DNA of 64,000 bases from Streptomyces sp. NRRL S-646. GTDB taxonomy: Bacteria; Actinomycetota; Actinomycetes; Streptomycetales; Streptomycetaceae. The stretch lies in contig NZ_JODC01000002.1 of the NCBI RefSeq assembly GCF_000720765.1, positions 186,001 to 250,000 on the forward strand. Direction: 5' to 3'. This document shows positions 18,244 through 26,814 of this stretch, in pieces. The notes below the pieces were generated by a model. The model saw nothing but the letters and a program-made list of their open reading frames with translations. It was not told the origin of the DNA and searched no databases. Within the stretch, counting starts at the first letter, position 1; every line of letters begins with the position of its first letter. The translations under genes and the position numbers were made by a program.

Positions 18244-19149
18244 GTGGAACTCCGGAGTCTGCGCCATTTCTCGGCGCTCGCCGAGACCTTGAATTACCGG
18301 GTCGCCGCCGAGCGTCTGCACCTCACCCAGCCTGCGCTGACGCGATCGATAGCCGCCCTGGAGCGTGAGCTGGGCGTCCAGCTGTTCGACCGCGACAAAC
18401 GGCATGTGGCGCTCACCGCCGACGGCGCGGAACTGCTCGAACGGGCGGGCGAGGTGCTGGCCGACGCCGACCGGCTCGCCGCCGCCGCGGGCGCCATCAG
18501 GGCCAGGCGACGGGACGAGGTGCGGGTCGCGCTCTACGGGGTGGCTCTCGCGGAGCTGACGCATCCGGTCATCGAGGCGTTCCGCGAGCGGTATCCCAGA
18601 GCCACGATCCGGGTGCACGAAGCGGACTTCCACCAGGGGCAAGCCCCGCTGCTGGCCGGCGAGTGCGACGTGGCGCTGTTGTGTCTGAACGTCGACATGC
18701 CGGGCCTGACACGCGTACCGATCTTCACCGAGCCCGTTTCCCTCGCGCTGTGGAAGGGGCACCCGCTGGCCTCGGCCGCCGCGGTGGACATGACCGAGGT
18801 CTACGACCAGCCCTGGGTCACCCCCCACCCGGGCGACGACTTGTGGGTGGGGGGACGCCACGGGGACCACGACGCCCCGACGGTCGGCTCCCACGCCCGC
18901 TCGGCCCTGGACATGGCCTCGAAGATCGCCTACCAGCACATGGTGGGACTGATGCCCTTGTCGGGCGCCCGGATGTTCCCGCCACACCCGGGAGTGGAGG
19001 CCGTCGCTCCGAAAGAGCCCCTCGGCGCGGTGGCCGCGGTCGCCTTTCCGGAGGCGGGTCACTCGCCCGCCGCCCCGGCGTTCGCCGAGGTCGCACGCCG
19101 GGTGGCCCGACGCGTGACCGGCGTTCCGTACGCCGAACTCGCCCGGTAG
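18244..19149 (+). CDS. LysR-family transcriptional regulator
   Basis: 301 aa from GTG 18244, preceded by GGAGGG. The winged HTH (LRHFSALAETLNYRVAAERLHLTQPALTRSIAALERELGVQLFDRDKRHVALTADGAELL) and the periplasmic-binding-like effector domain are both complete. It is divergent from the monooxygenase operon and convergent, with 6 nt between stops, to the maleylacetate reductase gene. It probably activates both flanking minus-strand operons in response to an aromatic inducer, since the same composite motif precedes each. Confidence 0.9.
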   Translation: MELRSLRHFSALAETLNYRVAAERLHLTQPALTRSIAALERELGVQLFDRDKRHVALTADGAELLERAGEVLADADRLAAAAGAIRARRRDEVRVALYGVALAELTHPVIEAFRERYPRATIRVHEADFHQGQAPLLAGECDVALLCLNVDMPGLTRVPIFTEPVSLALWKGHPLASAAAVDMTEVYDQPWVTPHPGDDLWVGGRHGDHDAPTVGSHARSALDMASKIAYQHMVGLMPLSGARMFPPHPGVEAVAPKEPLGAVAAVAFPEAGHSPAAPAFAEVARRVARRVTGVPYAELAR

Positions 19150-19155
19150 AAGCGG

Positions 19156-20235
19156 TCAGCCGCCGTACGGCGGCTCGCCCGCCCAGGCCGCGTGCAGGAC
19201 GGCGCGCAGATCGTCGGCGGAGGCCGGGCGGGGATTCGCGTACGGCGCCCCGAGAGCGACGTCGACCGCACGGTCCACGTCGGCGGCGGTCAGGCCGAGG
19301 TCGGCGAGCGATCGCGGGATGCCCAGCCGCTCGCCCAGCTCGTGCAACTCCCGTACCGGATCCGGGACGTCGAGCGCCCGGCGCAGCGCCGCCAGTGCCT
19401 CGGGAACCGCCGGCGCGTTGAAGGCCAGCACATGGGGCAGGACGACGGCGTGTGTCTCGGCGTGCGGCAGGTCGAAGGTGCCGCCGAGCACATGGCAGAG
19501 CTTGTGGTGCAGCCCCATGGTGGTCGCGCCGAGACAGGCACCGCACAGCCACGCCCCGTACAGCGCGCGGCTGCGTGCGTCATGCCCCGAGGGGTCGGCG
19601 ACGATCTCGGGAAGGGCCCCGGCCAGCGCCCGCACACCCTCCTCCGCCATGAGGGAGACGATCGGAGTGGAGTCCGGGGCATACAGAGCCTCGACGGCGT
19701 GCGCGATCGCGTTCATGCCGCTCGTCGCGGACCCCACGGGCGGCATGGTGAGCGTGAGCAGCGGGTCGTACACGACGCTGCGCGGCAACACCTTCGGGTC
19801 GCGCCCGGTGCGTTTGACCGCGCCCTCGGTCAGGCCCCAGACGGGTGTCATCTCCGATCCGGCGTACGTCGTCGGGACGGCGACGATCGGCAGGCCGGTC
19901 CTGAGCGCGACGGCCTTGGCCAGGCCGGTCACGGAACCGCCGCCGACCGCCACGCAGCCGTCGGCCCGGGCTTCGCGAGCCGCCTCGACGGCCAGGTCGG
20001 CGACCTCCACCGGGACGTGCGTCACCGCCCCTGCGTGCAGCCCGGCGCAGGCGTCGCCGAGAGACGCGGCGACGGCACGGGCCGTGTCGAGGCCATGGTC
20101 GTCGCACAGCACGAGGACGCGGCGCAGGCCGAGAAGCGCGACCTCGTCGGGCACCGCGTCCGGGACGGCACCCGAGCGGAAGAGGACGCGCATCGGCTGG
20201 GCCTGATAGGTGAAGTCCAGGGCGCGCTCCCTCAC
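19156..20235 (-). CDS. maleylacetate reductase
   Basis: 359 aa from GTG 20235, overlapping the stop of the hydroxyquinol dioxygenase gene. Iron-containing alcohol dehydrogenase family: the NAD-binding VAVGGGSVTGLAKAVALRTGLPIVAVPTTYAGSEMTPVWG, GMNAIAHAVEALYAPDSTPI and the metal-type histidines in GLHHKLCHVLGGTFDLPHAETHAVVLPHV. It reduces maleylacetate to 3-oxoadipate, the step after hydroxyquinol ring cleavage. Its position as the last gene after the dioxygenase makes the functional call firm. Confidence 0.93.
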   Translation of the reverse strand: MRERALDFTYQAQPMRVLFRSGAVPDAVPDEVALLGLRRVLVLCDDHGLDTARAVAASLGDACAGLHAGAVTHVPVEVADLAVEAAREARADGCVAVGGGSVTGLAKAVALRTGLPIVAVPTTYAGSEMTPVWGLTEGAVKRTGRDPKVLPRSVVYDPLLTLTMPPVGSATSGMNAIAHAVEALYAPDSTPIVSLMAEEGVRALAGALPEIVADPSGHDARSRALYGAWLCGACLGATTMGLHHKLCHVLGGTFDLPHAETHAVVLPHVLAFNAPAVPEALAALRRALDVPDPVRELHELGERLGIPRSLADLGLTAADVDRAVDVALGAPYANPRPASADDLRAVLHAAWAGEPPYGG

Positions 20236-21146
20236 GCGATCACCGGTTGCAGCACGATGTCGAAGCGCGCCCGGCGGAAGGGGTTGGCCAGGCCCAACTC
20301 CGCTGCCTCCGCGGGGGAGTCCACCTCGACGAACTCCTCGACCAGGCTCTCCTTCACGGCGAAGACCGCGTCCGACTCCAGATAGTCGCTGCCCGCCACG
20401 AAGATGTGCGTCGTCACCGGGCTGTACCCCTCGGCGCCCACGATGAAGTGGACATGGGCCGGACGGTAGGGGTGACGTCCGGTCGCCTCCAGCAGCGAGC
20501 CGACCGGCCCGTCCGTCGGAATGGGATACGGGCTCGGAACGCACGAGCGGAACCAGAACCGCCCCTCCGCGTCCGCGGTGAACAGCCCGCGCCCATTGCC
20601 CGGCGGCTGCTTCTCCGGCTGCTGGACGTCGTAGAAGCCCTGGTCGTCGGCCTGCCACACGTCCAGCGTCGCACCGGGCAGCGGGGTGCCGTCGACGGAG
20701 ACGACCCGTCCGCTGATCACACACGGCTCGCCGCCGCCGACCAGATCGATGTTCGCCCCGAGTTCACGGACCGGGGACTCGGTCATGTGGAAGGGGCCGA
20801 GCACCGTCGAGTCGGTCGCGGCGGCCGCCTTGTGGTCGTTGATCGTCTCGACGAGCATCGACACACCCAGGACGTCCGACAGCAGGATGAACTCCTGCCG
20901 GGTGTCGTCGCACATGTGCCCGGTCGCGGTGAGGAAGTCGATCGCCCGCTCCCACTCGGCCTGGGTCGGCTCGATGTCCCGTACGAAATCGTGCAGGTGA
21001 CGCGTCAGGGAGGCCAGCACCTCGCGCAGTCGGGGGTCGGAGGTGTGGGCGAAGCTTTCCAGCACCGCCGTCGTCGTCTCGGTCTCCGCGGGCTTCGCGG
21101 GCTTCGCGGGCTTCGCGGGCTTCGCGGGCTTCGCGGTGAGGTCCAT
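20232..21146 (-). CDS. hydroxyquinol 1,2-dioxygenase (intradiol)
   Basis: 304 aa. The intradiol fold is complete: an N-terminal helical linker domain (LASLTRHLHDFVRDIEPTQAEWERAIDFLTATGHMCDDTRQEFILLSDVLGVSMLVE) and the non-haem iron(III) ligands in GFYDVQ, GRHPYRPAHVHFIV (two histidines and two tyrosines overall). It cleaves benzene-1,2,4-triol to maleylacetate. The family start is preceded by an unusual KPA x5 repeat (residues about 6-20) encoded by a 9-bp DNA repeat. It lies 6 nt downstream of the FMO gene and overlaps the maleylacetate reductase gene. Confidence 0.93.
   Translation of the reverse strand: MDLTAKPAKPAKPAKPAKPAETETTTAVLESFAHTSDPRLREVLASLTRHLHDFVRDIEPTQAEWERAIDFLTATGHMCDDTRQEFILLSDVLGVSMLVETINDHKAAAATDSTVLGPFHMTESPVRELGANIDLVGGGEPCVISGRVVSVDGTPLPGATLDVWQADDQGFYDVQQPEKQPPGNGRGLFTADAEGRFWFRSCVPSPYPIPTDGPVGSLLEATGRHPYRPAHVHFIVGAEGYSPVTTHIFVAGSDYLESDAVFAVKESLVEEFVEVDSPAEAAELGLANPFRRARFDIVLQPVIA
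21091..21135. repeat. five perfect copies of a 9-bp tandem repeat
   Basis: GGCTTCGCG is repeated five times without interruption inside the 5' end of the hydroxyquinol dioxygenase gene, encoding five Lys-Pro-Ala units. The period is a multiple of three, so copy-number change keeps the frame. Confidence 0.95.
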
Positions 21147-21152
21147 GGCCGC

Positions 21153-22910
21153 TCACCCCCGCCCGAGGATCTGCCGCAGCGCGTCCCGCAGTGCGGCTGT
21201 GAAGTCACCGGTGGCGTCCTGGCGGCGGAAGGCCACGTGGTTGTCCGGCCGCACCAGCAGCGCGCCCGAGTCGCCGATCTCCCGCAGCCGGGCCCAGTCC
21301 CCGTACGGGTCCTCGTACTCCTGGCCGGGGCCGATGACCGCCGTGGCGATCTCCAGGCCGAACTCCTTGCCGAGGATGCGGGCGGCCTCCGTCCAGGGCT
21401 CGCCACCGATGCCGGTGATCAGGGTGAACCGGCCGTTGCCGCCCAGGTCCAGGGTGGACGGATTGCGGGTGCCCGCGGAGAGCCAGGCGTGCGGGAGCTT
21501 GGCGCCGGGGCGGGTGCTCGGCTGGAAGTGCAGTTCGGGGTCGCGTGCGAAGCCGGGGTCCTCGGTGCCGTCCGGGACGATCGCGGAGGAGGTGTAGCGC
21601 TGGTTGAGGTCCACGCCGTGGGCGTTGAACTCGTATGCCTTGAAGGCGATCGCCTCCCGCAGCCGCGCCCGCTGCTCCTCGGCCTCCGCAGTGGCGTCCT
21701 TGCGGGCGGCGATGTTCCGCCACAGCTGCTCGGGAGTCTGCGGCGCCAGGCCGCCGAGCGCCTCGAAGACGGGTGCCGTCTCACCGATGGACTGGTTGGC
21801 CCGGGTGACGACCTGCTTGCCGACCGGTGCCCGCTCGTCACTGTAGGTGTCCAGCAGGGACGGGGACGCGGTGCCGTCCAGGACGAGCTTCAGCTTCCAC
21901 GCCAGGTTGTAGGAGTCCTGGATGGAGGTGTTGGAGCCCAGCCCGTTGGACGGTGGGTGCCGGTGGCAGGCGTCGCCCGCGCAGAACACCCGGCCGTTGG
22001 AGTACGTCTCGGCGTACATCTCGTTGACCGTCCACGCGGAGGACGACTTGATGGTCACCGGGATCTCGTCGTCGCCGATCAGCTTGCGGACGACGGACAG
22101 GGCGTACTCCTCGGTGAGGTCCGGCGGCCCGGCGTCGACGTCGTAGCCCCACACGATCAGCCACTCGTTCCACGTCCGTACGCAGCGCACCAGGCCGGCG
22201 CCGATGCCGCCCACGGTCGCGCCGGGCGCCAGCACCCAGTAGAGGGTGGCCGGTCGGTGCGCCACGTATTTGCTGAGGTCCGCGTCGAAGACGATGTTGA
22301 TGCTGCCGGCCACGCCCATCTGGCCGCCCATCGGCAGTCCGGCGTCCTCGGCCACCTTGCTGCGGCCGCCGTCCGCGCCGATCAGGTACTTGGCGCGGAT
22401 GGTGTACGTGTCGCCGCGCAGCCGGTCGCGGACCGTGGCGGTCACGCCGTCGGCGTCCTGCTCGTGCGACAAATACTCGGTGCCGAACCGCAGTTGGCTT
22501 CCGCGCGCTATGGCCGCGTTCACGAGCACCGGTTCCATCAGGTGCTGCGGCATGTCGCACATGCGGGTGGGGCTCGCCAGCTCGTGCGCGGCCTGCACGA
22601 GCGGTTCGTTGCCCCAGGACCTCAGCCGGCCGAGCTCCTCGCCCGCGATGGCGGTGCAGAAGACGGTGTTGCCCATCAGGTGCTGCGGGGTGGCCTGGGC
22701 GATCACATCCTCTTCGACACCCAGGTCACGCAGCACTTCCATGGTGCGCTGGTTGGTGATGTGCGCCCGGGGCGTGTCCGCGAGGCGTGAGTAGCGGGTG
22801 ACCATGACGTTCGGCACGCCATAGGTGCTCAGCGCCAGTGCGGCGCTCGCTCCCGCGGGCCCGCTTCCAACGATGAGCACATCGGTCTCGACGGTCGGCA
22901 CGGTTGTCAT
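21153..22910 (-). CDS. FAD-dependent phenol hydroxylase-type monooxygenase (PheA/TfdB-like)
   Basis: 585 aa from ATG 22910, which overlaps the upstream hydrolase stop. Class A flavoprotein hydroxylase: GSGPAGASAALAL near the start, the DG motif in GADGGRSKVAEDAG, and the GD motif GDACHRHPPSNGLGSNTSIQDSYNLAWKLK. The C-terminal thioredoxin-like domain of phenol hydroxylases follows (GALLVRPDNHVAFR). In this operon it most likely hydroxylates resorcinol or a similar diphenol to hydroxyquinol for the next enzyme. Confidence 0.88.
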   Translation of the reverse strand: MTTVPTVETDVLIVGSGPAGASAALALSTYGVPNVMVTRYSRLADTPRAHITNQRTMEVLRDLGVEEDVIAQATPQHLMGNTVFCTAIAGEELGRLRSWGNEPLVQAAHELASPTRMCDMPQHLMEPVLVNAAIARGSQLRFGTEYLSHEQDADGVTATVRDRLRGDTYTIRAKYLIGADGGRSKVAEDAGLPMGGQMGVAGSINIVFDADLSKYVAHRPATLYWVLAPGATVGGIGAGLVRCVRTWNEWLIVWGYDVDAGPPDLTEEYALSVVRKLIGDDEIPVTIKSSSAWTVNEMYAETYSNGRVFCAGDACHRHPPSNGLGSNTSIQDSYNLAWKLKLVLDGTASPSLLDTYSDERAPVGKQVVTRANQSIGETAPVFEALGGLAPQTPEQLWRNIAARKDATAEAEEQRARLREAIAFKAYEFNAHGVDLNQRYTSSAIVPDGTEDPGFARDPELHFQPSTRPGAKLPHAWLSAGTRNPSTLDLGGNGRFTLITGIGGEPWTEAARILGKEFGLEIATAVIGPGQEYEDPYGDWARLREIGDSGALLVRPDNHVAFRRQDATGDFTAALRDALRQILGRG

Positions 22911-24004
22911 CGGGACGTTTCCTCCACATCGGCCAGTCGCTTGTTCAGCCAGGTCATCAGTGCCTCGGCCACGTCGTCGGAGTTCTTCTCGCCCATGGGC
23001 AGGTGACCGTTGCCCGTGAGCCCCAGGTCCGCCAGGCGCAGCAACTCGGCGTCCGCACCGGCCTGGGCGAGGTAGTCGGCGACACCGTGCTGGAACGGCG
23101 CGAACGGCGAGGTGTCGGCCGCGACCACGGCGATCGGGAAGCCCCGGAGCCCTGGCAGGGACCGCACGGGGCCGGCCTGTTCGTCCTGGACGAGGCAGTC
23201 CTGCAGCCCGTCGCCCCCGGCCTCGCGCAGCCGGAGGCGCAGTTCCTCCGGGGTCCGCGCCGGCGGCTCGTAAGTGATCGGGGCCGCGGTGAGCCCCCAC
23301 TCCAGCTTTCCGAGGCCGGGCAGTTCAATGAACGGCGGCCCGATCGGCTCGATGGAGACGACGGCCTTCACCAGCCCGGGCCGGGCATCGGCGACCAGCC
23401 AGCCGAACGGCGCCCCCATGGAGTGGGTGATCAGCACGGCCGGTCCGATACGGTCCAGCAACTCGGCCCCGCAGCGCCGCATCTGCTCCTCGTTCTCGGC
23501 GAAGGTGGGCAGCGTCGGGCCCTGGCTCGCCATCAACTGGTCCAGCGCGGAGTCGTCGCCGACCTCGCCGCTGCCGGGCCACTGGCTGCCGGGTCGTTCC
23601 GCCCCGTCGCAGAACAGCCAGCGGATGAACTCGTACGTCGGCGCCGCGCCCTCGATGGGCCCGAGGACATCGGGGTGGTACGGGGAGCGCCCGTGACCTG
23701 GACGGTCGACCACGTACACGGCGTAACCGGCCTGGAGGAACCGGGTGGCCCAGCCGGGGCGCCCGTCCGGCGTCGACAGGTAGTCCGTGCCCTGGCCGCC
23801 GCCCCCGTGGACCATCACCACGGGCAGCGGATGCCGGAGATCGGCCGGGATCTGGTACTGGACGTACATCGCGGCCTCGGCGGCGGTCCCGGCCTCGGTC
23901 GGCTTGCGCCCGACACCGACCCAGAACGCGCCTTGCTCGCTGATCGTCAACGGCGAGGCGGCACGGGCCGGCTCGGCGGTTCCGGGTGGTGGGGAGCTGG
24001 TCAT
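22907..24004 (-). CDS. alpha/beta hydrolase heading the hydroxyquinol operon
   Basis: 365 aa from ATG 24004. It contains VVMVHGGGGQGTDYLSTPDGRPGWATRFLQAGYAVYVVDRPGHGRSPYHPD, the nucleophile elbow ITHSMGAPFGW, an acid region near VVAADTSPFAPFQHG and a terminal histidine in TGNGHLPMGEKNSDDV. Long members of this family (about 360 aa) often accompany aromatic catabolic genes. The frame stays open upstream to 24310, but the conserved composite promoter motif lies in that stretch, which argues for the 24004 start. It may release a phenol from an ester; substrate unknown. Confidence 0.82.
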   Translation of the reverse strand: MTSSPPPGTAEPARAASPLTISEQGAFWVGVGRKPTEAGTAAEAAMYVQYQIPADLRHPLPVVMVHGGGGQGTDYLSTPDGRPGWATRFLQAGYAVYVVDRPGHGRSPYHPDVLGPIEGAAPTYEFIRWLFCDGAERPGSQWPGSGEVGDDSALDQLMASQGPTLPTFAENEEQMRRCGAELLDRIGPAVLITHSMGAPFGWLVADARPGLVKAVVSIEPIGPPFIELPGLGKLEWGLTAAPITYEPPARTPEELRLRLREAGGDGLQDCLVQDEQAGPVRSLPGLRGFPIAVVAADTSPFAPFQHGVADYLAQAGADAELLRLADLGLTGNGHLPMGEKNSDDVAEALMTWLNKRLADVEETSR

Positions 24005-24066
24005 CGGCGAACCTCCGTCACGGCGTCTGCGCCCATGCCCAGCACTATTGGTGACCGGCTCCGGGG

Positions 24067-24111
24067 CGGTCCAATGCCGGTTGGGGACGCCGTGATGCAT
24101 GGCGCTCATCA
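24067..24111 (-). promoter_or_regulatory. composite operator/promoter motif, copy 2 (probable LysR site)
   Basis: CGGTCCAATGCCGGT (24067-24081) followed after exactly 11 nt by TGATGCATGGCGCTCATCA (24093-24111). It repeats the arrangement at 18080-18124 and lies 63 bp upstream of the hydrolase start that heads the hydroxyquinol operon. Confidence 0.7.
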
Positions 24112-24474
24112 GCGTCCCCGAGGGCGGGTACTTCACCGGGAAGGTGGGCGTGGCAGCGAGGGTGACCAGGGCGTCGGTGTAGAGCGCGGCCTCCAGCTGC
24201 TCGACGACCGGCAGTTTGTGCTGCGGGTCGCGGTCGGAGAGGCCGGTCAGGTGGAAGCTGCCGGTGCCGACCCAATCGCTCGCGACGTCGTCCACTCGGC
24301 GAGACAACACGACCGAGCCGCGAGAGGCAGACCTGGAGCAGGACTACCCGCCCTCGCACCTCCGGCAAGTGGAAGCGGTACGCGCCATCGCCGCCAAGTA
24401 CCAGTTCGATCTCACCGGCGGCCGGCTCCGCGCCCGCACCCCTGACGATCGGGCTTGAGTTGAACGGGGCGGGG
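24112..24474. other. intergenic stretch with coding-like but unassigned minus-strand frame
   Basis: The minus-strand frame in phase with the downstream hydrolase is open from 24310 and reads plausibly (for example GTGSFHLTGLSDRDPQHKLPV and LAATPTFPVKYPPSGTL), but I do not recognise it. It could be a gene remnant, an N-terminal extension or chance. A plus-strand frame ending at 24458 is also unrecognised. Otherwise it is the leader of the hydroxyquinol operon and the tail of the E1-like gene. Confidence 0.35.
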
Positions 24475-26055
24475 CTAATCGACCAGGTCCAGTGCGGCCC
24501 CGACGATGCTTTCGGTGTCAAGGTGGTGGTATCGGTAGACCTCGTCCAAGGAGCCGGACTGCCCGAAGCGGGTGACGCGAAGTGCTGTGGTCGGGACCTG
24601 GTTGATCGTGGCGAGGAAGGCCAGCGAGTGCGGGTGACCGTCCAGGATCGTGACCAGGGGTGTCGCCCTGTCGGCGGGAAACACCTCGTCAAGGATCCAG
24701 TGGTCGGCCGGGTCCTGGCCCTGGCGGGCACGCACGGCGCGGTAGAGGAGGTCGGGGCTGGTGATGCAGATGACGTCAGCCCGGATGCCGCTCTGGTCAA
24801 GGCGGTCGGCGGCCGCGAGAGCCTCCGGCACGAGGGCGCCCATGACGGCGAGGGTCACCGCCGGGTCGTCTGCGCGCCGCAGAGCGTAGGCCCCGGCTAC
24901 GACCTGCCGTCGGCGGATTTCCCGGGCGGCAGGATCGACCGGGACGGCGGCGAGGCCCTGATCGATCGGGCGGGTGGACAGTCGCAGATAGGCCGATGTG
25001 CCATCCGGCTTCCCAAGGCGTCCGAGACTGGCCAGCAGGGTCCATTCGGTGTCGATGACGAAGGCCGGTTCGTAGGTCACGCAGCCGGGCTGTTCGATGC
25101 CGATCGAGGGAGTCTTGATCGATTGGTGGGCGCCGCCTTCCGGGGCGAGGGTCACCCCGGACGGGGTGCCGACCAGAATGGACTGTCCCCCGGCGTAGAT
25201 GCCGTACGACCACGGCTCCAGGGCGCGTTCGACGAACGGGTCGTAGAGCACGCCGATCGGCAGCAGGGGCTGGCCCCACCGGCTCCAGGCCGCGCCGAGC
25301 TCACCGATGAGGCCGACCAGGTTGACCTCGGCGATGCCCAGCTCGATGTGCTGTCCGCTGGGCTTTTCCCGCCAGTGCAGGATCGTTTCGCGGTCGTCGG
25401 CGAACCAGTTGGTCCGCTCGGTGGCCGACCAGACACCGACCTTGTTGACCCACCCACCGAGATTCGTCGATGAGCTGACGTCGGGGCTCACCGTGACTAT
25501 GCGCCGCGCGACATCGGGTGCCTGGCGGCTGAGGTCGAGCAGTGTCCGACCGAGCGCGGCCTGGGTGGTGGCCTTTGTGGACGTGGGTGTGCGGCCGAGG
25601 TCGAGCGGCAGAGTCTGCGGCGGGACCAGGGAGACTTCCTCCCGTCGCAGGCGCTGTGCGGTCTCGCGGCAGAGCTCCGCCGCAAGGCTGCCCGCGGGTG
25701 GCGGCCTCCACGGATCGTCCACATCAGCCCCGACCCGGTCCGCCAGCTGACTGATCTGGTTCCCGGTGAGCAGCGCGGAGTGGTTCTGAGGGTGGCCCTG
25801 CATGGGCAGGCCGTAGCCTTTGACGGTGTAGGCGAGGATCACGGTGGGCCGTGTGTTGTCGATCGCACCGAATGCCGCGTCGAGCCCGTCAAGATCATGG
25901 CCGCCGAGGTTGGCCAGCGCCCTGACCAAGCTCTCGTCGTCCAGTCTGGTGATCAGCTTGGTGATACCGGCCGCATCGGGGCCGGTGCCGGGCAGCCGAC
26001 GGCGTACCTCGTCGGCGTCGCAGCGCAGCAGGCGCTGGAATTCCGGGTTGCTCAT
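24475..26055 (-). pseudogene. AceE-like 2-oxoacid dehydrogenase E1, C-terminal part (after in-frame TAG)
   Basis: 526 codons encode the pyrimidine-binding and C-terminal transketolase domains of a homodimeric (AceE-type) pyruvate dehydrogenase E1: SPDVSSSTNLGGWVNKVGVW, HIELGIAEVNLVGLIGELGAAWSRWG, LLPIGVLYDPFVERALEPWSYGIY, TPSGVTLAPEGGAHQSIKTPSIG and the C-terminal domain WILDEVFPADRATPLVTILDGHP. Its first Met (26055) is inside conserved family sequence (RRIDDMSNPEFQ), so it is not a natural start. It continues in the same frame from the N-terminal part, interrupted only by TAG at 26122-26124 and 22 readable codons. Confidence 0.8.
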
Positions 26056-26121
26056 ATCGTCGATACGCCGGCGAAGGGCATCTCCGCCCGGCTGCCGGAA
26101 GAGTTCTTCGAGGACTTTTCC

Positions 26122-26802
26122 CTATTTCAGCTCTATCACCTGCCAGCCGGCAGCGCTGAAGAGCCCACGGAGTCGGTCTGCGGCCAGGTGCGGGACGACC
26201 CTGTCCAGCGACTGGCGGTTGAGATCGACAATCCACACGATCTCGCCCAGGTCGGAGACGGCAGGGTCCAGCACGGCCTCCCACACTGCTCCCTCGTCGA
26301 GTTCGGCGTCGCCGACCAGCGAGTACTGGCGGCCGGTGCCGGCTCCGCCGAAGGAACACTCCACATAGCGGCGGGTCACCGCGCCCCATATCGGCGCGGT
26401 CGCGCCGATGCCCACGGAGCCGGTGGAGTAGTCCACCGGGTCAGGGTCCTTCGCGCGGCTCGGGTAGCTCTGCAGCCCGCCGAACTCGCGCAGCCGAGAG
26501 AGGTAGGACCTGTCGAGGCCGCCGAGCAGGTAGTTGATCGCGTGCAGGACGGGCGAGGCGTGCGGCTTGACCGAAACCCGGTCGCCGGCGCGCAGATGCC
26601 TGAACCACAGGACGGTCATCAGCGACACCATCGAGGCCGACGACGCCTGGTGTCCGCCCACCTTCAGCCCCGACGTGTTGGGGCGAACCCGATTGGCATG
26701 GTCGATGATTGCGGTCGACAACCACAGAACCCGGTTCTCGACCTCGCGGAGTACGGCGAGGTCCTCGCAGGTTGTGGTCTGGCCGAGTGGGGGGCTCGTC
26801 AT
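26122..26802 (-). pseudogene. AceE-like 2-oxoacid dehydrogenase E1, N-terminal part ending at in-frame TAG
   Basis: 226 codons from ATG 26802 encode the thiamine-diphosphate-binding half: NRVRPNTSGLKVGGHQASSASMV, HASPVLHAINYLLGG, DYSTGSVGIGATAPIWGAVTRRYV and the TPP/metal motif VGDAELDEGAVWEAVLDP. The frame hits TAG (26122-26124) exactly where the family has Tyr (LKYG); the following codons GKVLEELFRQPGGDALRRRIDDMSNPEF are normal. One base change, a sequencing error or readthrough would all explain it. The full gene would span 24475-26802 (about 775 codons). It is 12 nt downstream of the FMO gene in an operon whose other steps should make pyruvate-like 2-oxoacids. Confidence 0.8.
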
Positions 26803-26814
26803 TGTTGCCGTCCT

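Noticed and set aside
21091..21135. CRISPR-like repeat
   Set aside because: Units are 9 bp with no spacers and lie in frame inside a gene; it is a coding tandem repeat.
20247..22790. Plus-strand open frame of 847 codons
   Set aside because: Shadow of the hydroxyquinol dioxygenase and phenol hydroxylase genes; no domain sequence.
26122..26124. Pyrrolysine or programmed readthrough at the TAG
   Set aside because: No pyl genes or recoding element are visible, and the position is a plain Tyr in the family; mutation or error is simpler.
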